From the NCBI RefSeq assembly GCF_900314615.1, contig NZ_OMWA01000022.1, positions 1 through 64,000 on the forward strand: a DNA stretch of 64,000 bases, given 5' to 3'. Positions 8,355-17,100 of the stretch are shown here, piece by piece (within the stretch, counting starts at the first letter, position 1; every line of letters begins with the position of its first letter). Below the pieces are notes generated by a model. The model worked only from the letters and a program-made list of their open reading frames with translations. It searched no databases and was not told where the DNA came from. Source of the DNA: an uncultured Methanobrevibacter sp. GTDB lineage: Archaea > Methanobacteriota > Methanobacteria > Methanobacteriales > Methanobacteriaceae. Made by a program: the position numbers and the translations under genes.

Positions 8355-8654
8355 TCAACCAGAAACCATTACCAGCTCACCGGTAGTCGGATCTTCATAG
8401 ACTTTTCCAACTTCATTGTATCCACTGTCCTCAAGACCTCCGGCACTGGTATAGTTTTGAGAAAAAGTATCTGCAGTAGAAACATCTTCTGTAGACTGTG
8501 ACTGTGTAATCATATCCGGATTAACTGATAATGCCATGATTGCAAAAATCAGAAATCCTAAAGCAAGAACCAGCATTGCATCTGAAAGGTTGTTTAAACC
8601 ACTCATAGGGTCGTCATCAACAGATTCAGAAATTCTTCTTCTTTTTCTAAGCAT
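8355..8654 (-). CDS. DUF2149 membrane protein, partner of an ExbB-type channel
   Basis: From the ATG at 8654 the protein has 99 residues: a basic start (MLRKRRRIS), an N-terminal DPMSGLNNLSDAMLVLALGFLIFA that resembles the membrane anchor of ExbD/TolR, and a short outer part ending in DPTTGELVMV. DUF2149 proteins are found next to MotA/TolQ/ExbB genes in methanogens, and that is the case here. The Asp at the start of the membrane segment would be the proton-path residue if the analogy holds. GGTGATTTG sets the start, four bases after the upstream stop. Confidence 0.7.
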   Translation of the reverse strand: MLRKRRRISESVDDDPMSGLNNLSDAMLVLALGFLIFAIMALSVNPDMITQSQSTEDVSTADTFSQNYTSAGGLEDSGYNEVGKVYEDPTTGELVMVSG

Positions 8655-8658
8655 CAAA

Positions 8659-9300
8659 TCACCATTTGTTTATTGTTTCAAGTTCAGCTTCAGCAACAGT
8701 TTCAACATCAATCAGTTCGGTTTCATACCACTGTTTTTTGTATTTGGAAATTAAAAACGCTAAAGCTCCTACAGTCAAACCTGTTACGGTTGTATCAAAA
8801 GCAATTGTTAAAGATTCCGCAAGAGTTGCAATATCACCTGTTCCTAATGCAGCAAGTCCAGGACCCAATGGAATTAAAGTTCCCAAAAGACCTAAACTAG
8901 GACCTACCTTAACTAATATATCAGTTTTATTAGTTTTTTTGATTAAACTAGTCTCCTGAGCAGATATAAGTTCGCTTGCTAATGCTTTTCTTGCATCTGG
9001 CCCGATATCATAGTTGTCTGCAATCCTTGTTAGAATTTCCTTTTGATAGTCGAATAAATCACTATTTTTAATTTCTTCCTTCATCTGATTAACATTAGCT
9101 GAAAATGAAACACGCCTGATTAAATCTTCCAAATCTTTTGATTTGATTGGTTTTCTTGACATATATTCATTTATCAGTCCTCCAAAAGCAAGAATGACAA
9201 TTATTATTGAAATTACCAATAAAACAACAACCGGTGTCAGAAGGCTTTCGGAAAGTATATGAATAAATGAAGTCAATGCTTCAGTCCCTTGAATTATCAT
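8659..9300 (-). CDS. MotA/TolQ/ExbB proton-channel family protein
   Basis: The 213-residue protein has a first membrane helix at about 18-42, a cytoplasmic domain, and the conserved pair of helices with VGPSLGLLGTLIPLGPGLAALGTGD (from about residue 131) and AFDTTVTGLTVGALAFLIS. The G-rich LGLLGT and the Thr in TTVTGL are hallmark features of the ExbB/TolQ/MotA family. Such proteins form pentamers that use the ion gradient. It sits between an unknown membrane protein (4-bp overlap) and DUF2149, so the three are likely one machine. The start follows GGAGG. Confidence 0.85.
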   Translation of the reverse strand: MIIQGTEALTSFIHILSESLLTPVVVLLVISIIIVILAFGGLINEYMSRKPIKSKDLEDLIRRVSFSANVNQMKEEIKNSDLFDYQKEILTRIADNYDIGPDARKALASELISAQETSLIKKTNKTDILVKVGPSLGLLGTLIPLGPGLAALGTGDIATLAESLTIAFDTTVTGLTVGALAFLISKYKKQWYETELIDVETVAEAELETINKW

Positions 9301-9947
9301 GAATTTCCTCCTTTTCTATCATTTACAAGCACACCAATGACCAAAATTACAATAACAGCTATAATTACATAAATCAACTGATAAGTTGGAGTCAATATTA
9401 AAAATGCACTAAACATTCTATAATTGAGATTTAGTGTAGAATAATAAGTCATTGAAAAAATAAACATTAATATTGAAAACAAAATCATGTATTCTCCAAT
9501 TATTACAGAGTATTGTCTTTTTGCATGATGCAATAATTTTGAAAGTTGATATACACCAAATAGAATAATAAAAATCAATAAAGAATATAAAATCATTTCA
9601 AAAAAGCTTAAAGTTGCTTGAGATGACAATAATACAGTTGAAATTAGAAATAAAACTAAAACAGGATACAAAGAAGTTTTTAATTTATCGTTTTTAATAA
9701 AAAATAACATCATCGCAAACAATGAAATGGCAATAACTAAAAACAGATATCCAAAATAGTCCAATAAAAATGATAATGATGGATTCAAGTATGTAGAGGC
9801 ATTCATCAAGACAAATGTAATGACAGCAAATGCAAAGGAAGATATACTAACTTTTACATTGCTGATTTTAAAATCTCCAATCAACAAAGCAATATTGCCT
9901 GCAAATAGAACCAATATTACTAACAGATACCCCCCAATCAGATTCAT
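9297..9947 (-). CDS. Polytopic membrane protein of the ExbB/DUF2149 operon
   Basis: This 216-residue protein is almost entirely hydrophobic, with about seven membrane helices and a short basic tail (DRKGGNS). I do not recognise the family. Its stop overlaps the start of the ExbB-type gene by four bases, so it is translated with the proton-channel pair and is the likely client or energy-using part. The ribosome binding site is weak (gggttggaat). Many Ile/Leu codons are A/T-rich as elsewhere in the window. Confidence 0.6.
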   Translation of the reverse strand: MNLIGGYLLVILVLFAGNIALLIGDFKISNVKVSISSFAFAVITFVLMNASTYLNPSLSFLLDYFGYLFLVIAISLFAMMLFFIKNDKLKTSLYPVLVLFLISTVLLSSQATLSFFEMILYSLLIFIILFGVYQLSKLLHHAKRQYSVIIGEYMILFSILMFIFSMTYYSTLNLNYRMFSAFLILTPTYQLIYVIIAVIVILVIGVLVNDRKGGNS

Positions 9948-10160
9948 TATTCCAACCCATATTCTTTATCTAATTAAATATTAATCAACATGAATATATA
10001 AACATATCGTAATGAATAATTTAAAAATTAAATAATAATATAATTACAGTCAGTTTAGTCTAAAAATTAATTAAAATAAGAATTAGTTAAATTAAGTAAA
10101 AAATTTGGAAAAAAAGAAAAAAATAAGAAAAAATAATGATTAAAAAAATTTACAACATTA

Positions 10161-10736
10161 TCATTCTATTAGCTCGTAGTATGAACCTTCCGCACAGGAC
10201 TTGCAGACCGGTTTTCCACCAATCAACTTATGACGTCCGTCAGATACCTTTTCACCACAGACTGAACAGAATGCTGTTGTGTAAGGCTTTCCTGGCATAT
10301 CACCGGGAGTCAGTTCTATTTTTACCTTATCCACTTTGAACAGCTCTTCAGGAGGAGTTCTTCTGAAACGTGCAATCATTTCCTCTTTTGTTTCTTCATC
10401 CTTGAATTTTTTGTTTGCATCAGCATCAGTAATTCTTAATGCCTCACCAGTATCCTGGTTCATGAATGTTGCTGCAAATTTACCATAATACATCTGTTTA
10501 AGAGTTCTTTTACCCATTGAACAACCTGTAACTGACTGAACTGCATCGGACATGCATCTGTCAATTTCCAGAAATACAATCAGGTTTTTATGTCTTTCAT
10601 TCAAGGGCATTCCAAGAAGTTCAAGACCGTACATTGCAAGCTTTGTTCCGATTGCAATTCCTCCGCAGACATGTCCGTGAAATTCTGCAGCTTTTGCCAA
10701 TTGTTCATCATAATCTTTTTCATTCATATTTTTCAC
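10161..10736 (-). CDS. FmdE-like protein with zinc ribbon
   Basis: The 191-residue protein begins with EFHGHVCGGIAIGTKLA (residues 17-33) and has EIDRCMSDAVQSVTGCS (57-73), the signature of the FmdE family once linked to molybdenum formylmethanofuran dehydrogenase. It ends with a ribbon CSVCG / CKSC at about 161-183. His and Cys residues in the first motifs are likely metal ligands. It is the last gene of the ABC-importer operon, directly after the ATPase gene. That placement suggests handling of the imported metal or anion (molybdate, tungstate or iron), but this is inference. Confidence 0.85.
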   Translation of the reverse strand: MKNMNEKDYDEQLAKAAEFHGHVCGGIAIGTKLAMYGLELLGMPLNERHKNLIVFLEIDRCMSDAVQSVTGCSMGKRTLKQMYYGKFAATFMNQDTGEALRITDADANKKFKDEETKEEMIARFRRTPPEELFKVDKVKIELTPGDMPGKPYTTAFCSVCGEKVSDGRHKLIGGKPVCKSCAEGSYYELIE

Positions 10737-11540
10737 CTATAAATCTAATATTAAGTTTGTTTTCATCGGTACACATACTTTTCTTTTATCGTCGAGTTCT
10801 ATCAGTTTAACATCGATTGAGTATGCTTTTTTTAAGTTTTCTTCAGTTACAACATCATCAGGAGTTCCAAAATCAATGAAATGCCTGTCTTTCATAATAG
10901 CTACTTTTGTTGAGCTTAAAAATGCATGATCTGGAAAATGTGATGACATGATAATTGACAATCCGCTTTTGGAAAGATTGTCTATAATTTCCAGAAGTTT
11001 TATCTGGTTTCCAAAGTCCAAATGAGATGTCGGCTCATCCAATATAAGAACGTCAGGTTTCTGACATATCACTCTTGCCAGAAATACCAGCTGTCTTTCC
11101 CCACCGCTCAAATTTGTATATTCTTTATCTTTCAGGTCTTCTATTCCTAATGTTTTAAGGGCTTCAAGAGCTATTTTTTTATCTTCCCCTTTGGGGGAAT
11201 CCGTCAGATTCAGATATGGTGCCCTTCCCATCAGGACAACGTCAAATACCTTGAACGGAAATGACGGAACATGTGATTGAGGAATATAGCCAATATGTTT
11301 AGAGATTTCCTTAAATGATAATTTTTTAATGTTTTTGCCATTGACAAGAATTTCTCCGGAATTTATGTCATGCAATCCATTTAAACATTTGATTAAAGTA
11401 GTTTTGCCTGTCCCGTTCGGTCCGAGAATGCATAACACTTCGCCGCTTCCAATGGAAAAGCTGATATCTGAAAATATTTCCTCATCGTTATATGAAAATG
11501 AGATGTTTTTTACATCAAGCAGTTTATTTTCTATGACCAT
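10737..11540 (-). CDS. ABC importer ATPase (FecE/BtuD/MolC class)
   Basis: This 267-residue ATPase has Walker A GPNGTGKTT (40-48), signature LSGGERQLVF near 143-152 and Walker B VLILDEPTSH near 163-172, followed by the H-loop MSSHFPDH. It belongs to the iron-siderophore/cobalamin/molybdate importer group. The start overlaps the permease stop by ten bases. It is cytoplasmic and paired with the permease and binding protein just upstream, so it supplies the energy for uptake. Confidence 0.9.
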   Translation of the reverse strand: MVIENKLLDVKNISFSYNDEEIFSDISFSIGSGEVLCILGPNGTGKTTLIKCLNGLHDINSGEILVNGKNIKKLSFKEISKHIGYIPQSHVPSFPFKVFDVVLMGRAPYLNLTDSPKGEDKKIALEALKTLGIEDLKDKEYTNLSGGERQLVFLARVICQKPDVLILDEPTSHLDFGNQIKLLEIIDNLSKSGLSIIMSSHFPDHAFLSSTKVAIMKDRHFIDFGTPDDVVTEENLKKAYSIDVKLIELDDKRKVCVPMKTNLILDL

Positions 11541-12544
11541 TCTGAATAACCCCTTTTAAGTAGATACAGAAAAATCGGAACGCCTATTATTGCTGTTAAA
11601 ATACCAATCGGAATTTCAATAGCTATAACAGCTCTTGATATATTGTCGATTAACAGAAGAAAGCTTGCACCCAAACTTAATGATGCTGGAAGCAGTATCC
11701 TGTTGTCCGGCCCTACAATCATACGGGCCATATGAGGAATGATTAAACCTACCCAACCGACAATTCCGCTTATGGAAACTGCAGCTGAAGTCAGCAAAGT
11801 ACATCCTGCAATGATTAAAAGCCTGATTCTTGAAGGATTAAGACCAAGTGACTGTGCCTCCTCATCACCCATTGCAAGCAGATTCATATGCCATCTGAGC
11901 ACCAAAAGAATTACAAGACCTATGATGACCGGAATGACAATCATGAGAATTTTATCCATATTTATGGAAGCCAGTGATCCCATAAGCCAGTATACGATTT
12001 CAGGCAACTTGTCATCAGGATCTGCTATGAATTTGATTGCTGAGATTAATGAATTGAAAAATGCTGATATTGCAACCCCTGACAAAACCAGAACCAATAT
12101 TCCGCCTGCTTTATATGTTTTTGATATCAGATAAGTAATTGAAACTGATATAAGACCAAAAATAAATGCAAAAAGCTGAGTTATTATATTGGTGCCACTA
12201 ATTAAGATAGCTAATGCCGCTCCAAATCCTGCACCATTAGATACACCCAGCAAATCAGATGATACCAATGGGTTTTTAAAAATTGACTGGAATGCCGCTC
12301 CTGAAATAGCAAGACATGCCCCTACAAGAAATGCGCCGATGATTCTTGGAAGCCTTATCTCATAAACAATTGTTGTAATTGTTGATGAAACTTCCATTTG
12401 CGGAAATATCGGACACAGCAGTGTCTTTACCACATCAACAGGACTGACAGGATATCGTCCTATTAAAAATGAAGCGAAAAATAAAATTATTGGAAAAAAG
12501 ATTAAAAGTACAATACTTATAATCTCTTTTGTTTCTTTATCCAT
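11531..12544 (-). CDS. ABC importer permease, FecCD family
   Basis: From the ATG at 12544 the protein has 337 residues and about ten membrane helices. FecCD landmarks are IRLPRIIGAFLVGACLAISGAA, NPLVSSDLLGVSNGAGFGAA and GIVGWVGLIIPHMARMIVGPDNR. A longer frame exists upstream but would run into the binding-protein gene. The chosen start leaves a 7-bp gap. It forms the membrane channel for the importer, probably as a homodimer. Confidence 0.88.
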   Translation of the reverse strand: MDKETKEIISIVLLIFFPIILFFASFLIGRYPVSPVDVVKTLLCPIFPQMEVSSTITTIVYEIRLPRIIGAFLVGACLAISGAAFQSIFKNPLVSSDLLGVSNGAGFGAALAILISGTNIITQLFAFIFGLISVSITYLISKTYKAGGILVLVLSGVAISAFFNSLISAIKFIADPDDKLPEIVYWLMGSLASINMDKILMIVIPVIIGLVILLVLRWHMNLLAMGDEEAQSLGLNPSRIRLLIIAGCTLLTSAAVSISGIVGWVGLIIPHMARMIVGPDNRILLPASLSLGASFLLLIDNISRAVIAIEIPIGILTAIIGVPIFLYLLKRGYSEWS

Positions 12545-12551
12545 AAAATCA

Positions 12552-13658
12552 CTATAGATTTGATTCCTTAAGTCCTGAATCCAATAAAATCTGTTTTGCA
12601 TCGCTGTCGCTTAAATCAATATGATAGAAGTTAGAGTAAAACTCTTTTGTTGCATCAACCATATTAATATCGCCATAATCTTCAGGATAGAGAACTTTTG
12701 CAGTCCACGGAACGCCGATAATCATGTTTGCTCCAACAGGCCTGTCAAACCATTTGAACGGAGACTGTGGAGAGAGATAGACTTCATGATTTTTGACTGC
12801 ATCGATTTTACCCCAGTTGGAGTCATTGTAGACACCTGCATAAAACTCAGGATCATTTGTAATGATTTTTTCAGGATTCCAGCTTATTACCTGTTCCATT
12901 GACACCTGAACACCGCTGGTTGTATTTCCCTGAGCGACTGAATCTGCAACATTTTTTCCGCCGACAAGGTCAATCAGCTGGCCGTGAGTGGAATGTGAAG
13001 GATTGGTCTGAAGTCCGTCATCACCCTGAGCATAGTAAACAGTCTTCTTATCGCTGTCAGACAGTTTGGATGCCTTGTTATGTACAATATCCAGATACCT
13101 GTTGTTAAAGTCATTGAGCTGGTTTGCCTTGTCCTGTGCACCAACGACTTCACCCATGAAGAGTATGGATTCACCTATTTTTTCCACATTTGTTGTATCG
13201 TTTACTGCAATGACAGGAATTTTACCGAATTTGGTCTGACGTTCATTGACAGTTGACAGGTCCCCGTCACCGCCTTCATCAATGGATTCTATTACAATAT
13301 CAGGTTCAGCTGCAATAAACTCCTCATAGCTTCCGTCCTGTGTACCGTACCAACCGCCGATTACAGGATAATTCTGGTATTGGCTTGGAACGTATTTCAA
13401 TTCAGCATCTGTCCACTGGAAGTTGACTGCTTTCAGTTTATCAGGTGCAATCATATACAGTACAGTAGTCATAGGAGGGCTTGTTGCAACGATATTTCCT
13501 ACAGAAGCAGGTATTTCAACTGATCTGTTAATCATGTCAGAGACATTTTTTGACCCCTGAGTTTCTACGGTCGAAGGAGTCAGAAACATATGAGTAGCCA
13601 CACCGGCTACGACTAAAACAACTAATAAAAGTATAATTACCTTAATTTTCTTTTCCAT
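12552..13658 (-). CDS. ABC importer substrate-binding protein (FecB/BtuF/MolA class)
   Basis: The 368-residue protein starts with a hydrophobic segment (KVIILLLVVLVVAGVATHMFL) that acts as signal or anchor. Then come VEIPASVGNIVATSPPMTTVLYMIAP, PVIGGWYGTQDGSYEEFIAAEPDIVI and GVQVSMEQVISWNPEKIIT, all typical of class III binding proteins for metal chelates or molybdate/tungstate. No Cys lipobox was seen. As first gene of the four-gene operon it follows a TATA-like element and GGGG before the start. The substrate is not decided by the sequence. Confidence 0.85.
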   Translation of the reverse strand: MEKKIKVIILLLVVLVVAGVATHMFLTPSTVETQGSKNVSDMINRSVEIPASVGNIVATSPPMTTVLYMIAPDKLKAVNFQWTDAELKYVPSQYQNYPVIGGWYGTQDGSYEEFIAAEPDIVIESIDEGGDGDLSTVNERQTKFGKIPVIAVNDTTNVEKIGESILFMGEVVGAQDKANQLNDFNNRYLDIVHNKASKLSDSDKKTVYYAQGDDGLQTNPSHSTHGQLIDLVGGKNVADSVAQGNTTSGVQVSMEQVISWNPEKIITNDPEFYAGVYNDSNWGKIDAVKNHEVYLSPQSPFKWFDRPVGANMIIGVPWTAKVLYPEDYGDINMVDATKEFYSNFYHIDLSDSDAKQILLDSGLKESNL

Positions 13659-13679
13659 TTAAAAACCCCAAACATAAAC

Positions 13680-13704
13680 TATCGATAAGAATATATATTA
13701 ACAA
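13680..13704 (-). promoter_or_regulatory. TATA-like box and TATCGATA palindrome before the importer operon
   Basis: On the minus strand ttaatatatattctt (about 13690-13704) is followed by the palindrome TATCGATA (13680-13687), 22 bp before the ATG. The same octamer or its TATCGAT core recurs upstream of several surface-protein genes in this window. Confidence 0.4.
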
Positions 13705-14102
13705 AGGTATTTAATAACTTTTCTAAAATATCAAATAAAATATAAAAAAATAAATAAAAACTTTTAAAAATTTAAATATAATAATAAATAGATTAATTTA
13801 ATTAAAATACTTATTTTTCAATTGAAATTTATATAATTAAAGAATATTATCGTTGATAATATATTTCAAAAGGTTTATTTCAAAAATTCACAAAACAACT
13901 ACATCAAAACGCCAAACACCCCTGGAAACAAAATTAATTTAAACAGATAACCGATTAATAATTTTAATAGTTATTAATGAAAGCGTATTTTAAAATGATG
14001 ATTACTTTAACATTAATGAATTGGCAATGAAAAAAGCTTTGAATAATATTGATGAAGGCATATGAAAAAAGAAAAAAAAGAATAAATATGTAAAAAACAT
14101 AT
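13705..14102. other. Gene-free AT-rich spacer
   Basis: No frame of note. It contains gattactttaacattaat near 14000, similar to short motifs in the 202-bp repeats (tttactttaacatc) and at 8260. The last 50 bp are A-rich on the plus strand, so T-rich at the 3' end of the next minus-strand gene, which suits oligo-T termination. Confidence 0.35.
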
Positions 14103-17100
14103 TTATTTTGGAATTTCAGATTCAGGAACATTGTATGTTGAAGTTATTTTAAATGTTCTGTATGTAGACTGAAGCAGTGACCCGACAGATATTTCAATGA
14201 CATTACCTTCATCATTGTAATTGTCCGGATTGAAAGTGAATGTACCTACTCCATTAACCACCATAAATTTAATTTCCACTTCTTTAGATGTTGCCCTGTT
14301 TAATGCAGCATACATTTCAAATTCAGGAAGATTTGACGCAACATCCCCGTTTTTGTAAAATACAATGCTGTAATTGCCCGGAGAGTTATATGTTAAGTTA
14401 TTGAATTTGATTGCAGTAGTGCTTATTCTTGGACACATTGTTCCATATCCTACAACCCCAGTATCGTTATCCCATGTTACAAGATTATTTGTACCGTACC
14501 AGTTAGAATCCAATTTAAGTCTTAATGACTCATTATATTGACCAGGACCATAGATACCTTCAGGATTTGCACTCATTTCACCTAAAATCATCATGCTCGG
14601 ACCGACTGCATTTCTGTAAATTGCATTATCGGTTACGACTGGTTCAACAGCATTTTGAGCTAAATCATATCCTGCATTGAATCGGATTCCTTCAAGTATA
14701 TTGTCAGTGATTACGTTTTGAGTAATTACAATTCCGGAAGAGTAGTTTGCATCAAGGGAAATGCCCAAATGATTACGGGCAATGTGATTTTGGTTGATTG
14801 TCACATTAACTGCAGAATTGTTTAACAATATTCCATATCCGGACGGACCTTCAGGAACGGTCATAATATACAAACCTGTTTGATCGGTAATTTCATTGTT
14901 TGTAATATTAGTGTTTGCAACTCCAAATCCGTATTTGATACCATAGTTATTTTCGCTTAATGTGTTACTGCCAATGAGTAAATCTGAGGAGTGTTGTGCA
15001 AAAATACCGCTTTCAAATAATGATACACTATTTGCGAACAACAATACTGCTGATGAATTAGAAACACAGATACCATATCCCGGCAGATTAACGGTTCCAT
15101 CAGCATAGCTTCCGATTTTAGATTCATCCAGATGATTTACCATTGAATTATTAATCAGATTTACATTATGGGCGTTTATAATGTCAACTGCATCGCTTGA
15201 ATTTCCGCAAATGATGAGGTGACTTACGGATACATCATCGGCAGCTATTTTTAAAGCAGTGCTATTTAAAGGTGCATTTAAAATAGATCCGTTTCTTGAA
15301 TAAATATTCAATCCCTGATTAACTGTTAGAGAAATATCAGAGTAGTAATCACCTAAAAATTCAACATAAGACCATATAGGAGCATTATCCAAAATGTTCT
15401 GGATTTCTGAATTTGGCAGCTTCTCATCAACAAAAATCACACCAGTTTCATTTAAAATAGTGATTTTACTTTTTAAGGAGCTTTCCTTATATTTGTCACT
15501 GCCTGAATAATTAACGGTTATTTCAAATGATGAAGGATTGCTGCTTGCCAAATCAAATGTGATTTGACCGTTTTCATCAGTTGATTTGGAATAGTTAGCA
15601 CCATTGAATGAATAGCTTAATGTCTGATTAGCCAATGCGTTTCCGGAACCATCCCTTAAATATATCCTGTAATCTTTTTGTGAATCAATGGAAAATGTCC
15701 TGTTATAGCTTTCAATAACAGTGCCTAATTTAGCGACGGTGATTTTACCAGTTGCTTTTGAAGCTTTATAATATGTGTTTCCGGCATAATTTACATTGAC
15801 ATCATATGTCTTTTCATCTGCAAAATTAACATTTATGCTAGCCTGACCTTTGCTGTCAGTGGTTCTTGAATATGTTTTTCCATTAACTTTGACAGTTACT
15901 TTCTGTTTTGATAAAGCCTTATTGTTTGCTTTTAATGTTACAGTGTATGTTTCGTCGTCTTTCGGAAGAATTGAAACTGAAGGAGCTGTGATTTTAGTAG
16001 CTGTTTTAGTTACAGCAATCTTTCCGCTTGAAGATGCTTTTTTATAAATTTTACTTCCCCCGTAAGATGCAGAAACCTTATATGTTTTTAGACTGGAGAA
16101 TTTGACCTTAATACTGATTTGGCCTTTTGAATTGGTATTTTTGGAATATGTCTTGCCGTTGAGCTTAACTACAACCTTTTGTTTGGAAATTCCTTTGCCG
16201 TTTCCATCTTTTAATGTTACAGTGTATGTTTTGGATGTTTTTGGAGGAATTGTAATTTTAGGAGCAGTTAATTTAGCAGTTTTAGAGGAATATTTAACAG
16301 TGATTTTATTAGTTTTTGAAACTGCTTTGTATTTGTTATTTCCTTTAAAACTTACAGCAATCTTATATGTTTTCTTGTTTTGTGAGAATTTTAGTTTGAC
16401 TTTAGCGACACCTTTGCTGTTTGTGGTTTTGGTGTAAGTCTTACCGTTGACTTTGAAAGTGACTTTCTGACTGGAAATTGCATTGCCTGATGCATCTTTC
16501 AATGTTATTGAGTAATATTCAGCCATTTTAGGTATCATGTTTAAATTTGAACTGACAATTTTAGAAGCAGTTTTTTTAACTACAACTTTTGTCTGGGCAC
16601 TGCTTGGCTCATAGTCAACTTCATCTCCTGAATAAATAATGCTTGCAGTATAGGTTCCCTCTTTTGAAATTGAAACTTTTATTGCAGCATTACCTTCAGC
16701 ATCACTAACTGGAGAGTAAGTTTTGGAGTTGAGTTTAACTGTAACTGTTTCACCCGCAATCGGATTTCCATTGATATCTTTTAGCAAAACAATTAATTGC
16801 TGATTTGAGTTAGGATAAGTGTTTAAATTGGAAACTGTTAAAGTTGTGTTTGTAGGTGTTCCAGGAATTGCTGCATCATCAACAGCAAATGTTTTGGAAA
16901 CCTTATCGTCAAAGTTTGCGCCGTTTGTCGGAACGACTGCTGTAATAACATTTTCAGTTTCGCCAAATTCGTTTTGATAAAACCTTACTGTTGCAGTTCC
17001 GTTTTTCATCATGACGGTTCTGAAGACATCCCCTTCCTGAGGAGCTACACTTTTTCCGACCTTATTTAGATAGAATGTTACAGGAACTGAACTCAAATCT

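Noticed and set aside
15850..16437. Plus-strand hydrophobic frames opposite the Ig modules
   Set aside because: They are antisense shadows of Lys/Thr-rich repeats and show no start signals.
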